Source of the DNA: JAAYZX01 sp040770645
GTDB lineage: Bacteria > Actinomycetota > Thermoleophilia > RBG-16-64-13
Direction: 5' to 3'
Assembly (NCBI GenBank): GCA_040770645.1
Contig: JAXGIS010000009.1
Location: forward strand, 27,903 to 91,902
Length of the DNA stretch: 64,000 nucleotides
Shown piece after piece: positions 28,125-37,582 of the stretch. Every line of letters starts with the position of its first letter. The stretch's first letter is position 1. Under the pieces are notes generated by a model. That model was not told the DNA's origin and ran no database searches. It saw only the letters and a list, made by a program, of their open reading frames with translations. Made by a program: the position numbers and the translations under genes.

Positions 28125-28566
28125 GGCCCCCCGCCTCCTCTTCTTCAGTCTCTTCCTGTGCCAGACACGTACCACATATGCCGAACACGGTGGCCTCTTG
28201 GGCGTGGAAGCCGAACTCACTTTCGAGTTGCGCCCGCAGGCCGACCAGGTCATTATCGGGAAGGTGCTCCACGTGCCCACAGCGTTCGCACACCAGGTGG
28301 TGGTGCACCACCTCTTCCTCCACTTCGTAGTAGCGGCGCTCGGAGCCGAGGCATGTCTCGCTCACCAGGTTCAGCCCCACCAACAACTGGAGCGTGCGGT
28401 AGACAGTGGAGGGAGTAACGTTGGGAAAGCGCTCCCGCACCCGACTGCAAATCTCCTCGGCCGACAGATGGCCGCCGTCCTCGCGCAGTACGTCCCATAC
28501 CATGGTGCGCTGCGGCGTGAGCCGGTACCCGAGATCCTGCAGCGTCTGTTTGGCGTGATGCGTCAT
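28111..28566 (-). CDS. Fur family metalloregulator
   Basis: About 151 residues from ATG 28566 (MTHHAKQTLQDLGYRLTPQR). A winged helix (LSAEEICSRVRERFP, TPSTVYRTLQLLVGLNLV) precedes the metal-binding half: HHHLVCERCGHVEHLPDN, with CERC, and a second pair, CGTC, near the C-terminus. The CxxC pairs form the structural zinc site. The gene overlaps cbiM by 14 bases, so it likely controls this uptake operon, as a Zur, Nur or cobalt sensor. An upstream ATG at 28608 would swallow the operator, so 28566 is preferred. Confidence 0.88.
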   Translation of the reverse strand: MTHHAKQTLQDLGYRLTPQRTMVWDVLREDGGHLSAEEICSRVRERFPNVTPSTVYRTLQLLVGLNLVSETCLGSERRYYEVEEEVVHHHLVCERCGHVEHLPDNDLVGLRAQLESEFGFHAQEATVFGICGTCLAQEETEEEEAGGHAHS

Positions 28567-28575
28567 GATCTTATT

Positions 28576-28590
28576 TGCAAATCTATTGCA
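28576..28590. promoter_or_regulatory. Fur-type operator candidate
   Basis: TGCAA-ATCTA-TTGCA is a perfect inverted repeat with five-base arms and a five-base spacer, ending ten bases upstream of the fur start. It lies in the only AT-rich stretch of the region. Autoregulation of the fur-cbiMQO operon is the simplest reading. Confidence 0.5.
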
Positions 28591-28725
28591 GGTAGGGGAC
28601 CGTGTCAAGTGAGTGCTCCAACTCCCTGAATATGGAATCTGTACGATGAAGAGGGAGGTCCATACGGCGGCGTTCGCCGTGGGGCTTGCGGCAGCGAGGC
28701 CGGAGTGGAGGGCGTAAGCGCTAGG

Positions 28726-29145
28726 TCAGGCCATGACGGGAGCGCGAAGTGCCACGGTCAGCGTGACTTTGGTCCCACCGCCGGGGAGCTTGCATATCCG
28801 CACTTCATCCATGAGGGCCACCATCAGGGGGAGGCCGAGGCCGCGATGGTCTCGCTGATAACCATTGGTGGCGACCGGCAGTCTGAACCCGCCTCGATCA
28901 CAGATCTCGATCACCAGCCGGTTCCCTTTGCGAGCGGCTTTGACGCTCAAGGGCGCGTGACTGGAGTTCGAGTGCTCCACGGCGTTCGCGCACGCCTCAG
29001 ATACGGCTACTTTGAGATCGAAAGTACGTTCGGCATCGAGTGTGAGATCTGCCGCCACCGACTCCACGAAGCGTCTGATCTCGCACAGCCGTGATGCAGT
29101 GGGCTCGACGACGATAGAGCGGCAGAACGAGCGCACCGGCGTCAT
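28726..29145 (-). CDS. RsbW-like anti-sigma factor (HATPase domain)
   Basis: 139 residues from ATG 29145, overlapping the STAS gene stop by ATGA. The GHKL ATPase motifs are present: KVAVSEACANAVEHSNSSH (N box), CDRGGFRLPV (G1) and GLGLPLMVALMDEV (G2), then GGGTKVTLT. Such proteins bind a sigma factor or phosphorylate their STAS antagonist. The downstream sequence shows no sigma gene, so the target is elsewhere. Confidence 0.87.
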   Translation of the reverse strand: MTPVRSFCRSIVVEPTASRLCEIRRFVESVAADLTLDAERTFDLKVAVSEACANAVEHSNSSHAPLSVKAARKGNRLVIEICDRGGFRLPVATNGYQRDHRGLGLPLMVALMDEVRICKLPGGGTKVTLTVALRAPVMA

Positions 29146-29495
29146 GCGAGTGCGGTCTCCTTGACCGCCTGCTCGGCGGCGGCTGCGTCCTCCAAGATCT
29201 TGAAGCTGGTATCGAGCGAGAGACCCACAATCTGGATCAGGCGCCTCACGTTGGCGTTGGGCCCGATGATGCCGAGCCACCCGCGGTCGCGAAGGCGGCG
29301 GAGTGCCGACAAGAGCACGGAGATGCCGCCACTGTCCATGTAGTCGACGTGAGCCACGTCCAGCAGCACAATCCGCTGCTCGGTGTCGAGCAGCTCGTCG
29401 ATGGCCGAGCTCAGCGCGGAGGCGTTGCCGTGGTCGATCTCGCCGCGGATGGCGATGACGGGCATGCCGGCAAGCTGAGACGTCAGTAGCTCCAT
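29142..29495 (-). CDS. STAS-domain anti-sigma factor antagonist (RsbV-like)
   Basis: 117 residues. The STAS fold has IAIRGEIDHGNASALSSAID and the phospho-acceptor region LLDVAHVDYMDSGGISVL, where the Ser of MDSGG is the likely phosphorylation site. It pairs with the kinase that follows; together they form a partner-switching module of general stress type. The start ATG 29495 has GGAAGGGAG upstream on the minus strand. Confidence 0.9.
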   Translation of the reverse strand: MELLTSQLAGMPVIAIRGEIDHGNASALSSAIDELLDTEQRIVLLDVAHVDYMDSGGISVLLSALRRLRDRGWLGIIGPNANVRRLIQIVGLSLDTSFKILEDAAAAEQAVKETALA

Positions 29496-29608
29496 GGTCT
29501 CCCTTCCTCAGATCACAAGCGCCGGTGCCGCTTCTTCAGACGCTGCACCGCGCACACTGTCTCTACCCCGGAGTCGCTTCCAACAAACCTGTAGGTTTTC
29601 GTGCCGCG

Positions 29609-30874
29609 TTATAGTAGGCCACTCAGCGTAGTCAGAGCGTAGCCGTTGCTCAGGAGCCAGTCGATCATGATGGGAAGTGCGGCGACCGTAGCGGATCGAT
29701 CACCACCTCCGTCGTGCATGAGGATTATGGCCCCGGGTTTGATCTCCGCATGAAATGTACGGAGAATAGCATCCTTGTCTTTGCTCTCCCAGTCGCGCGT
29801 GTCCACATCCCACAGCGCGAGGCGCATGCCCAACTCCCCGGCCACCGTGGTAACCGTTGCGTTGTAGCTGCCGTAAGGGGGACGGAGAAACGCACAACCT
29901 CCGAGTAGGTCCGAGGTTCTGGACAACTCTTTCTTGATGGCCTCGGCGTTCAAACGGGTAAGGTCGGGATGGCTCCAGGTGTGGTTTGCGATTTCATGCC
30001 CACCGGCACGGATCTTGTCGATCATGTTGGGCAGGGCCGACGCATTTCCGCCCAGCACGAAAAAGGTGGCGGGCACGCCTTTCTGAGCGAGTATGGTCAG
30101 GATCTGTGGAGTGGCCGTGTCGGGGCCGTCGTCGAAGGTCAGAGCAGCAGCCCTCTGCCCTGACGCCAGACCCGAAGTCCTGCGAATTACCGTGTTCACG
30201 GGGTCTTTGGCCACGAGTTTGGCACCCGTGCGTTTGCTTCCCACGCCCACCAGCGTTTCGCGGACGCCGGGTTCGCCTCTTTGGGCCAGCACCACTACCG
30301 AACCCTCTCCTTCAGTGACCGTTTGAAACGGGATGTCCTCGGATTTTCGGGTCACCTTCTCAATGATGGCCCGGCCCTCAACGGCCACGAGTTCCGCCCC
30401 GTGGCGCAGGATGTCGTTGGGCGAATCTTGCGAGTTCAGTACTTCCAACGTTCCGGGATGGGCCGTCCCCGGGGAGCGCACGTCGCCGGCGATATCGAGT
30501 TTGGCTCCCGGGCGGGGATCCAGGTGGCGCAGTTGAGCGAGTTGTGAGCCTGTTGTCCCTGGAGATACAAGAAGAGGGGTGCCCTGGGCGGTTACGAACT
30601 GGCCCATGCCCAAAGACCCTGCCGGCCCCAGAAGGAGACCGAGCACGGCGAGAGCGAGCACAACGGGCAGATCGAGGAGGCGTGGTCGCCACGCCGATAT
30701 AGCTCCGGCCCGGCTCGTTGCCTTGGCGCGTCTACGTTCAGAACGCGACAAGCGTATCGAGCCGGTGTCGCCGGGAATCGCCCTGCGTCGTGAGCCGGGG
30801 GAGACGCTCCAAGGGAAGTCCGGTTCTCCGCTTGGCGTACCGAGGCTGTCAGATGTCTCGTTGAAGTTGGTCAT
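29609..30874 (-). CDS. Polysaccharide deacetylase with G5-like domain
   Basis: About 421 residues from ATG 30874. A basic cytoplasmic stretch precedes a membrane anchor (LLDLPVVLALAVLGLLLGPA), then a SAF-like or linker part and a G5-like segment (KSEDIPFQTVTEGEG, GEPGVRETLVGVG). The C-terminal NodB domain is complete: LTFDDGPD (metal Asp), NHTWSHPDL (His-x3-His), RPPYGSYN and LMHDGGG. It should deacetylate peptidoglycan or another N-acetylglucosamine polymer outside the membrane. The start lacks a good ribosome site; the frame opens to 30964. Confidence 0.88.
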   Translation of the reverse strand: MTNFNETSDSLGTPSGEPDFPWSVSPGSRRRAIPGDTGSIRLSRSERRRAKATSRAGAISAWRPRLLDLPVVLALAVLGLLLGPAGSLGMGQFVTAQGTPLLVSPGTTGSQLAQLRHLDPRPGAKLDIAGDVRSPGTAHPGTLEVLNSQDSPNDILRHGAELVAVEGRAIIEKVTRKSEDIPFQTVTEGEGSVVVLAQRGEPGVRETLVGVGSKRTGAKLVAKDPVNTVIRRTSGLASGQRAAALTFDDGPDTATPQILTILAQKGVPATFFVLGGNASALPNMIDKIRAGGHEIANHTWSHPDLTRLNAEAIKKELSRTSDLLGGCAFLRPPYGSYNATVTTVAGELGMRLALWDVDTRDWESKDKDAILRTFHAEIKPGAIILMHDGGGDRSATVAALPIMIDWLLSNGYALTTLSGLL

Positions 30875-31264
30875 GGGACAAGGGAGTCGCTGCAATAAAT
30901 CGTACTGTACTATACAGAGGTACGGAGGCCTGTGTAGGGGATGGCGCGGCGTGATCGTTCCCAACCTTCAGACATGTGGTTCCCTCAGGCTTGCATTGGC
31001 GGCCTCGGCCGGCGCTTGGAGTAGTTCCACTACGATCCCGATCTCCTCGGTGCCGCCCACCCTCTCTTTGGGCCATTCCACCCCCCGCAGTTCGGCGCAC
31101 ATCCTGGGGAAGCCGGGTCAGGCCATGTCTTCCTGTAGAGTTCTGGGAAGGGCCCGCGCTCTCCTCCCCCGGTCGTTTGGGAAAGCCCCACCTCAACTGC
31201 AGCGTGCGCGTCGATCCCGGGTTCGCTGTATCCAGGGCCGTCCTCCCGGCAAGGATGAGGCTCG
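30875..31264. other. Intergenic region between divergent envelope genes
   Basis: About 390 bases with no convincing coding frame or RNA gene. Near 30897-30925 there is an AT-richer stretch (on the minus strand GTATAGTACAGTACG) that could hold the promoter of the deacetylase gene. The remainder is GC-rich, with nothing identified. Confidence 0.5.
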
Positions 31265-32622
31265 ATGAGCCGCTGGAGCAAGATCTGTTTGGCAGTGTTG
31301 CTTGTCGCCGAATTGGTGGCGGTTCTCTTCCTGTGGGGACCCGGCCGAGGACTTCTGGACCAGACAAGGGCTGAAGGCATTGCCGGGCGGAAGAGCATCG
31401 AGGCCGCACAGGCGTCGCTCGGCGCCGAAGGAAGATCTCCAAACCTGTCCACCTGCACGTAAACCCGGATCGATGGGCGCTGGTTGCCATTGCGGCCCAG
31501 CAGAAGCTCGGCTCGGGACTCGGCTCAGGGGGGGAGTCGGAGGCCGTTGGCCGGGAGTTGGTTTCTGATGAGGCCGATCTGGTGCGTATCACCGTGGCCG
31601 CCGCCGGTGACTTTCTCATGCATATGCCGATTGTGCAGTGTGCCGATACCGGGGCCGGTTACGAGTTCAATCCCATCTTCGCGCCGGTTCAGGCCTACCT
31701 GGAAACTGCCAACTTCACCGTGGTGAACTTGGAAACGCGTTTGGCCGGCGCCGATTACGGTTACAGCGGATACCCGCGGTTCAACACTCCGGCTGAACTG
31801 GCGCGGGACATGGGGGAGATGGGCGTGGATCTGGTGGCCACGGCCAACAACCACAGCATGGACATGGGCGCCGGCGGCGTCTTCAGAACGCTCGACAACC
31901 TTGATGCGGCGGGGATGCCGCACATGGGTTCCGCCCGCTCGCCGGAGGAACGGATGGCAATTCCACTGTTTGACGTGGGGGGAGTCAGCATCGCTTTCTT
32001 GAACGCTACCTCGTCGCTCAACGGTATCCCGTTGCCGGACGGCCAACCCTTTGCGGTAACCATGATCGACTCGAAGTTCCTGTTGGCTCAGGCCGCTGAG
32101 GCGCGTGCCCAAGGCGCCGAACTGGTGATAGCCGTGCTGCACTGGGGCGAGGAGTACTCTCGTCAATCCTCGGAGGGGCAGCGGGAGGTTGCGCACCGGC
32201 TGCTCAACGGGGGCATTGACGTGATCATAGGATCCCATCCCCATGTGGTGCAGCCCATCCAGCGGTTGACCGTGGAGCGCGGTGGGCGGCCGTTCACCAC
32301 ATACGTGGCCTATTCGCTGGGCAACTTCGTATCCAACCAGCGTGACCGCTATCGCGACTCGGGTATCGTGCTCTTCGTGGACATAGAGAAGAATCAAGAG
32401 GGAGTGTCGGTCACAGGTGTGCGTTTCCTTCCCGTGTGGGTGCAGAAAACGCTCGTGAACGGTACGGCGCAGTACCGTGTGCTCCCCGTGCACCCCACGT
32501 TGGATCCCCGGTCAGATCTACCGCTCTCACAGGCGGATCACGAGCGGATGAGCCAAGTGTGGCAGGAACTCACCGCGATGCTCGACAACCCGGAACGCGG
32601 CATCACCGCTTATCAGCCTTAG
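31265..32622 (+). CDS. CapA-family protein (poly-gamma-glutamate synthesis type), frameshifted near its N-terminus
   Basis: The N-terminus has a membrane anchor (ICLAVLLVAELVAVLFLWG). The frame shifts between about 31380 and 31460, after which KPVHLHVNPDRWALVAIAAQ leads into the CapA metallophosphatase-like domain: ITVAAAGDFLMHMPIV, FTVVNLETRLAG, ATANNHSMDMG, VLHWGEEYS, IIGSHPHVVQPIQRL and YSLGNFVSNQ. All family motifs are present. CapA proteins act in capsule or cell-wall polymer synthesis on the outer face. The role here is unknown, but the gene is divergent from a polysaccharide deacetylase. Confidence 0.83.
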
Positions 32623-32626
32623 GCGG

Positions 32627-34217
32627 CTACTCTGCGTAGACCCAACGCAGCACCGGCCGCCGTGCCGCCGCCACTTCATCGGGGCGTTGGACGGGGGTGT
32701 TGTGCGGCGCCGCTAGAACGGTGTCGGGGCTCCGGCGGCACTCCTCATCTATGGTGCGCATCACTTCCACGAAAGCGTTGAGTGAGTCGAGGCTTTCGGT
32801 CTCGGTAGGCTCGATCATCAGGGCTTCGGGGACCACCAGTGGGAAGTAGACCGTTGGGGCGTGCATGCCGAAGTCGAGGATGCGCTTGGCCACATCTCTC
32901 GCCGTGACCCCCGCCGCCTTCTGTTTGGTGGCCGAAGCCACGAACTCGTGCATGCATACACGGTCGAAGGGGACCTCGTAGAGGTCGTGCAGGCGCGCCC
33001 GTAGATAGTTGGCATTGAGCACGGCATCGTCGGAGGCCCGGCGTAGGCCGTCGGCACCCATACGCAGGATGTAGGCGTAGGCCTTCACCAGCACGCTGAT
33101 GTTTCCGAAGAAGCCCTTGACCCTGCCGATACTCGAGGGACGATCGAAGTCGAGGAAGAAGCGCTGTCGGCGCTCATTCTCCGCCTGGGGGGATCCGGGG
33201 TCTGGGGTGCGGCTGCTCTCGGTATCGCCGGTCTCGCCGGTCGTGGGGCCGTTGTCCGTGGCCGGCGCCCGACAACCCACCAGCGGGATGGGCAGGAACG
33301 GCTCCAACAGTTCGTTCACGGCCACAGGGCCTGCCCCGGGGCCTCCTCCGCCGTGGGGTGTGGAGAAGGTCTTGTGCAGGTTCAGGTGCACAACATCCAA
33401 GCCCATGTCCCCGGGCCTGGCCCGACCCATGATGGCGTTGAGGTTGGCCCCGTCGTAGTAGACGAGGCCCCCGGCTTCGTGCACCATGCGCGTGATGTCG
33501 AGTATGTCCTCCTCGAACAGACCGAGCGTGTTGGGGTTGGTCAGCATGAGGCCGGCGGTCTGGGGGGACAGCGCCCGGCTGAGAGTGTCCAGGTCTATGA
33601 GCCCACGGTCGGAGCTGGGCAGCTCCACCACGCGGTAGCCGGCGAGTGTGGCGGTGGCCAGGTTGGTGCCGTGGGCGGAGTCGGGCACGAGGATGGTGTT
33701 GCGCTCCTTGTCTCCCCGGCTTTGATGGTAGGCGCGGATCATGAGTATGCCCACGAGCTCGCCCTGCGCCCCCGCCGACGGCTGAAAGCTGACCCGGTCC
33801 ATACCGGTTATGGCCAAGAGCGCCTGCTCCAGTTCCCACATGAGGCGCAACACACCCTGCACTTGGTCCTCGGGCTGGTAGGGGTGGAGTGAAGCGAAGC
33901 CCGGTAGCGAAGCGAGCTCATCATTGAGTTTGGGGTTGTACTTCATGGTGCAGGAGCCCAACGGGTAGATGCCGAGATCCACGGCGTGATTCAGATGGGA
34001 GAGCTTCGTGTAATGCCGTACCACTTCCGGCTCGGACAGCTCAGGCAGGCGCGGCGCCCGCCTCGCGCAGGCGGGCGCCGCGCAGCGTTCGGCCGCCGGG
34101 GGCGTGTCCACGCCCGCCGGCGGCAGATCCATCCCGGTGCCCTGGGCGCCCTTTCTCATACACCAACGGCTCCACTCCGCGCCGTACCGGTTCCGTGCAC
34201 TCTTCGAATGGCGTCAT
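32627..34217 (-). CDS. gcvPB: Glycine dehydrogenase (decarboxylating) subunit 2 GcvPB, N-terminal frameshift
   Basis: The P-protein of the glycine cleavage system in its split form. The start is the ATG at 34217, overlapping the gcvPA stop (ATGA): MTPFEECTEPVRRGVEPLVY followed by EKGRPG. One base is missing near 34140; the rest is open: HYTKLSHLNHAVDLGIYPLG, SCTMKYNPK, AHGTNLATATLAGY, and the PLP-lysine region HLNLHKTFSTPHGGGGPGAG. An extra hydrophilic insert (about residues 300-330 of the open frame, with TGETGDTESSRTPDPGS) is unusual. The C-terminus is normal. Confidence 0.92.
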
Positions 34218-35545
34218 CGCCGTGCCTCCTCAACGTATGCCGCCAGGTCATCGGGTGTATTCACCTCGGTGACGGCTACCAGCAGGCCGTTCGGCTCCTG
34301 CGGGAACCACCGGCCCAACGGCACCCCCGCTTCGATGCCCACTTGACGCATACGCGCCGTGAAGGCCTCGGCCGGTTCAGCCAGGCGAACCGCGAACTCG
34401 TGGAAGAAGGGCCCGCTCACCAGTGGCTCCACTCCCGGCAACTCAACCAGCCGTTGCTGCAGCCAGTGAGCGCGTCGCACGCAGACCTCGCCCAGTTCGG
34501 CCAGTCCTTGGGGGCCCAGCAACGCCAGGTGGACGGTGGCGGCTAGGGCGTTCAAAGCTTGGTTGGAGCAGATGTTCGACGTGGCTTTGGCACGGCGTAT
34601 GTGCTGTTCGCGCGCCTGGAGCGTCAACGTGTAGCAGGTGCGGCCGGCTGCATCGGTGGTTTGCCCCACCAGCCTCCCCGGCAACTGGCGCAGGAAGGCC
34701 GTACGCGTGGCCATGTATCCGGCCGAAGGCCCGCCAAACGACATGGAGTTGCCGAATACCTGCACATCGCCCACGGCGATGTCTGCCCCCAACGTCCCCG
34801 GTGCCTCCAGCAGGCCGAGGGTCATGGGATTCTGCACTACTACCAGCAGTGCTCCCGCCTCGTGAGCGATGGACGCCAAAGCTTCCACATCTTCAATGAT
34901 GCCCAAGAAGTTTGGCTGCTGTACTACAAACGCCCCCACTCCGTCCAGCATCTGAGCGGGCGGCACCGGCGTTCGGCCCGAAGCAGGGTCGAGCGCCAAG
35001 TGGTCCACCGGGAACCCCGGCCCGGCGGCGTAAGTGCCCACTACGTGCAGGGCTTCGGGGTGAAGACCGGCGGACAGAAGGATCCCTTCGCGCCGGGTCT
35101 GCCTCAAGGCCAGGAACGCCGCCTCCGCTGCGGCCGACGGCCCGTCCCACATGGATGCGTTGGCCACGTCCAGGCCGGTCAACTCGCATACGGCCGTCTG
35201 GAATTCGAAGATGTGCTGGAGCGTGCCCTGGCTCACCTCGGCCTGGTAGGGCGTGTAGGAGGTGGCGAACTCGGAGCGCCCGATCACCGCCCGCACCGCA
35301 GCCGGGATGTGGTGTTGGTAGCAACCCGCTCCCAAGAAGCTCCGCGACCCGACAGGCCGATTGTCCTCGCTCAAGCGCCGGACCGTCTGGGCCACTTGGG
35401 CCTCGGTGAGGGCGGGGGGGAGGTCGAGTCCGGTTATGCGCAGCGCGTCGGGAATGGCGGTGAACAACTCATCCACGGACCCGACACCGATGGCGTCGAG
35501 CATGGCGCGGCGCTCTTGGTCCGAGTGGGGCAGGTATGCGGGCAC
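34214..35545 (-). CDS. gcvPA: Glycine dehydrogenase (decarboxylating) subunit 1 GcvPA
   Basis: 443 residues, one open frame. MPAYLPHSDQERRAMLDAIG is the typical GcvPA N-terminus, and SFLGAGCYQHHIPAAVRAVI, YTPYQAEVSQGTLQHIFEFQ and GNSMSFGGPSAGYMATR are conserved. With GcvPB it decarboxylates glycine using PLP and passes the aminomethyl group to GcvH. It starts 45 bases after gcvT. No gcvH lies in this gap, unlike many gcv operons. Confidence 0.95.
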   Translation of the reverse strand: MPAYLPHSDQERRAMLDAIGVGSVDELFTAIPDALRITGLDLPPALTEAQVAQTVRRLSEDNRPVGSRSFLGAGCYQHHIPAAVRAVIGRSEFATSYTPYQAEVSQGTLQHIFEFQTAVCELTGLDVANASMWDGPSAAAEAAFLALRQTRREGILLSAGLHPEALHVVGTYAAGPGFPVDHLALDPASGRTPVPPAQMLDGVGAFVVQQPNFLGIIEDVEALASIAHEAGALLVVVQNPMTLGLLEAPGTLGADIAVGDVQVFGNSMSFGGPSAGYMATRTAFLRQLPGRLVGQTTDAAGRTCYTLTLQAREQHIRRAKATSNICSNQALNALAATVHLALLGPQGLAELGEVCVRRAHWLQQRLVELPGVEPLVSGPFFHEFAVRLAEPAEAFTARMRQVGIEAGVPLGRWFPQEPNGLLVAVTEVNTPDDLAAYVEEARR

Positions 35546-35590
35546 CTGTGCTCCTCTCTCTCTGTGCCGGCTGATTTGGTGCGGCGGGCT

Positions 35591-36723
35591 TTAACTCTCG
35601 GGGGGCAGGGGAGTGACACCGCGCCGGTAGAAGGGGCGGGCAACCACGGTGGCTTTCAGGCGCCTTCCCCGCGACTCCACCTCCAAGGGCGTTCCCACTT
35701 CGGCCAGAGGGGGCACCACGTAACCGAGGGCGATGGGTTTCTGCAGCACGGGGCTGAAGCTGCCCGAAGTTATCCGGCCCACCAGGGCGCCACCCTCCAT
35801 CAGCGTATCCCCGTGCCGGAGAAGGCTGCGGCCCTCCGGGCTCAGCCCAACCAGGAGTTCCTCGGGCCCCCGCTCTTGTGCCGCCACCAAAGCCTCTCGG
35901 CCCACGAAGGGGCCTTTGTCCAGATGTACAATCCGTCCCAGACGGGCCATGAACGGCGAGGTGGTTTCGTCGATGTCTTGGCCATAAAGCGGGAGCGCAG
36001 CTTCTAAGCGCAGCGTATCCCGGGCACCGAGGCCACACGGCAAGACGCTCCCCTCGGGCTCGGCTGCGAGCAGGGTGTCCCAGAGGGCTTGCACATCGGC
36101 TGCGGCGCACATGATCTCCACCCCGTCTTCGCCCGTGTAGCCGGTGCGCATGATGGTCACTGGGATCCCAGCCGCGACGCCCTCGGCACTTGCGAAATGC
36201 GGGACGCTTTCGGGCGGCGCGCCATCCGTCAACTTGGTATCCAGCGCGCGCAGGACTTCGAAGGCCAAGGGGCCTTGAAGTGCCAGCAGGCAGGTCTGGT
36301 CGCTCACATCTTGTGCTGTGGCCCCCGAAATGAGCCCTCCTTCAACCAATCCCCAGTCTCTGGTTCGATTGCCGGCGTTCACGACCAGAAGGTAGCCCTG
36401 GTTCCGGCGATAGATGATGAGATCGTCCAGTATGCCGCCTTGGTCGTTGAGGAAGACCGTGTAGACGGCTCGACCCACGGCCAGTCCGGCCAGGTTTGTT
36501 GGTATCAGCGCGGAGAGCGCGGCTTGGGCTTCCGGCCCCTGCACGGTGAACCGGCCCATGTGCGATACATCGAAAAGACCACAGCGCCGTCTTACCTGCA
36601 TGTGCTCTGCCAGGATGGCTGAGTAGACCAGGGGCATGCTCCAGCCCCCGAATCTGTCATGCGTGCGCCGAGTTCGACGTGGGTGTGGTGCAGTGGTGTG
36701 GCGAGTTCCAAGGCCATGCGCAT
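35591..36723 (-). CDS. gcvT: Aminomethyltransferase GcvT (N-terminal frameshift)
   Basis: The T-protein moves the one-carbon unit from GcvH to tetrahydrofolate. The start is the ATG at 36723 (MRMALELATPLHHTHVELGA), followed by RMTD; a base is missing in the FGGWSMP motif near 36650, and the frame then runs open from MPLVYSAILAEH. GLFDVSHMGRFTVQGPEA, RTGYTGEDGVEI and LEAALPLYGQDIDE are the folate-site motifs. It is the first gene of gcvT-gcvPA-gcvPB and is divergent from the response regulator. No glycine riboswitch was recognised upstream. Confidence 0.93.
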
Positions 36724-36851
36724 ATTATGCCCTGTATCGCCCGGGTATGCGACCAAGTTCCTCGCTTGGGCCACCCTCAGCCTCTTGACCTGCGGGCGAG
36801 ACTGCGGGTGTGGGCATTTCTGCTAAGGTTGCGTTGGGGGAAGGAGGATGG

Positions 36852-37568
36852 ATGACTGCCAGACGGGGTGACCTGGGCACGCTTCTGATTGTGGAGGACG
36901 ATGTCTCCATCGCCGAGTTGCTGCAGCTGTATCTCTCGCGGGAGGGCTATCGTGTGCTCACGTCGGTGGACGGTACCGGCGGGATAGATCTTGCCAAGCG
37001 AGAGCGACCCAATCTCATAGTCTTGGATCTCATGCTCCCGGACATATCCGGCATGGACGTGGTGAAGGCGGTGCGGATGTTCTCCACTGTGCCCATCATC
37101 ATTCTCACGGCCAGGGATGCCGACCAGGACAAAATAATGGGGCTGGAACTGGGCGCCGATGATTACATGACCAAACCGTTCAGCCCCGGCGAGCTCGTGG
37201 CGCGGGTCAGAGCCGTGCTGCGGCGCACAGCGCCTTCGGAAGAGCCGACGGTATTGGCTCTGGGGGGTGTGGAGCTGAGCGTGGAGGAGCGCTTGGTGCG
37301 GGTGGATGGCAGACCCGTCGATCTCACGCCCAAGGAGTTCCAGTTGTTGGAATATCTGCTTCTCAACAAGGGCATCGCGCTGCCACGGGAGCGGTTGCTC
37401 GAAGAGGTGTGGGGCTACTCTTTCTATACCGACGCCCGCACGGTGGATGTGCACGTGGGCCAGTTGCGCAAGAAGTTGGGGCGGTGGGCTGTAGTGGTGC
37501 ATACGGTTTGGGGCTTGGGCTACAAGGCCGACCCGAATGCCGAACCGGTGGATGTCAACGGAGACTGA
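36852..37568 (+). CDS. OmpR/PhoB-type response regulator
   Basis: 238 residues from ATG 36852 (GGGGAAGGAGG upstream). The receiver domain has the acidic pocket ED-D (15-17), phospho-acceptor Asp59 in LIVLDLMLPD, and Lys108 in TKPFSPGEL. The C-terminal winged helix contains LTPKEFQLLEYLLLNKG and TVDVHVGQLRKKLG. The partner kinase follows 14 bases later. The regulon is unknown. Confidence 0.94.
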   Translation: MTARRGDLGTLLIVEDDVSIAELLQLYLSREGYRVLTSVDGTGGIDLAKRERPNLIVLDLMLPDISGMDVVKAVRMFSTVPIIILTARDADQDKIMGLELGADDYMTKPFSPGELVARVRAVLRRTAPSEEPTVLALGGVELSVEERLVRVDGRPVDLTPKEFQLLEYLLLNKGIALPRERLLEEVWGYSFYTDARTVDVHVGQLRKKLGRWAVVVHTVWGLGYKADPNAEPVDVNGD

Positions 37569-37582
37569 GTAGGGCTGAGATC

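Noticed and set aside
28567..28725. Possible cobalamin riboswitch upstream of the cbiM operon
   Set aside because: There is no B12-box-like sequence, and the region is too short. A Fur-type inverted repeat explains regulation better.
30875..31264. Possible structured RNA or tRNA in the 390-base gap
   Set aside because: No tRNA arms, T-loop motif, RNase P, tmRNA or SRP signatures were found.
34559..36007. 482-codon open frame on the plus strand across gcvPA/gcvT
   Set aside because: It is a GC-driven shadow of the minus-strand gcv genes, without any protein motif.
36724..36851. Possible glycine riboswitch upstream of gcvT
   Set aside because: The 128 bases lack the conserved glycine aptamer core motifs on the minus strand.
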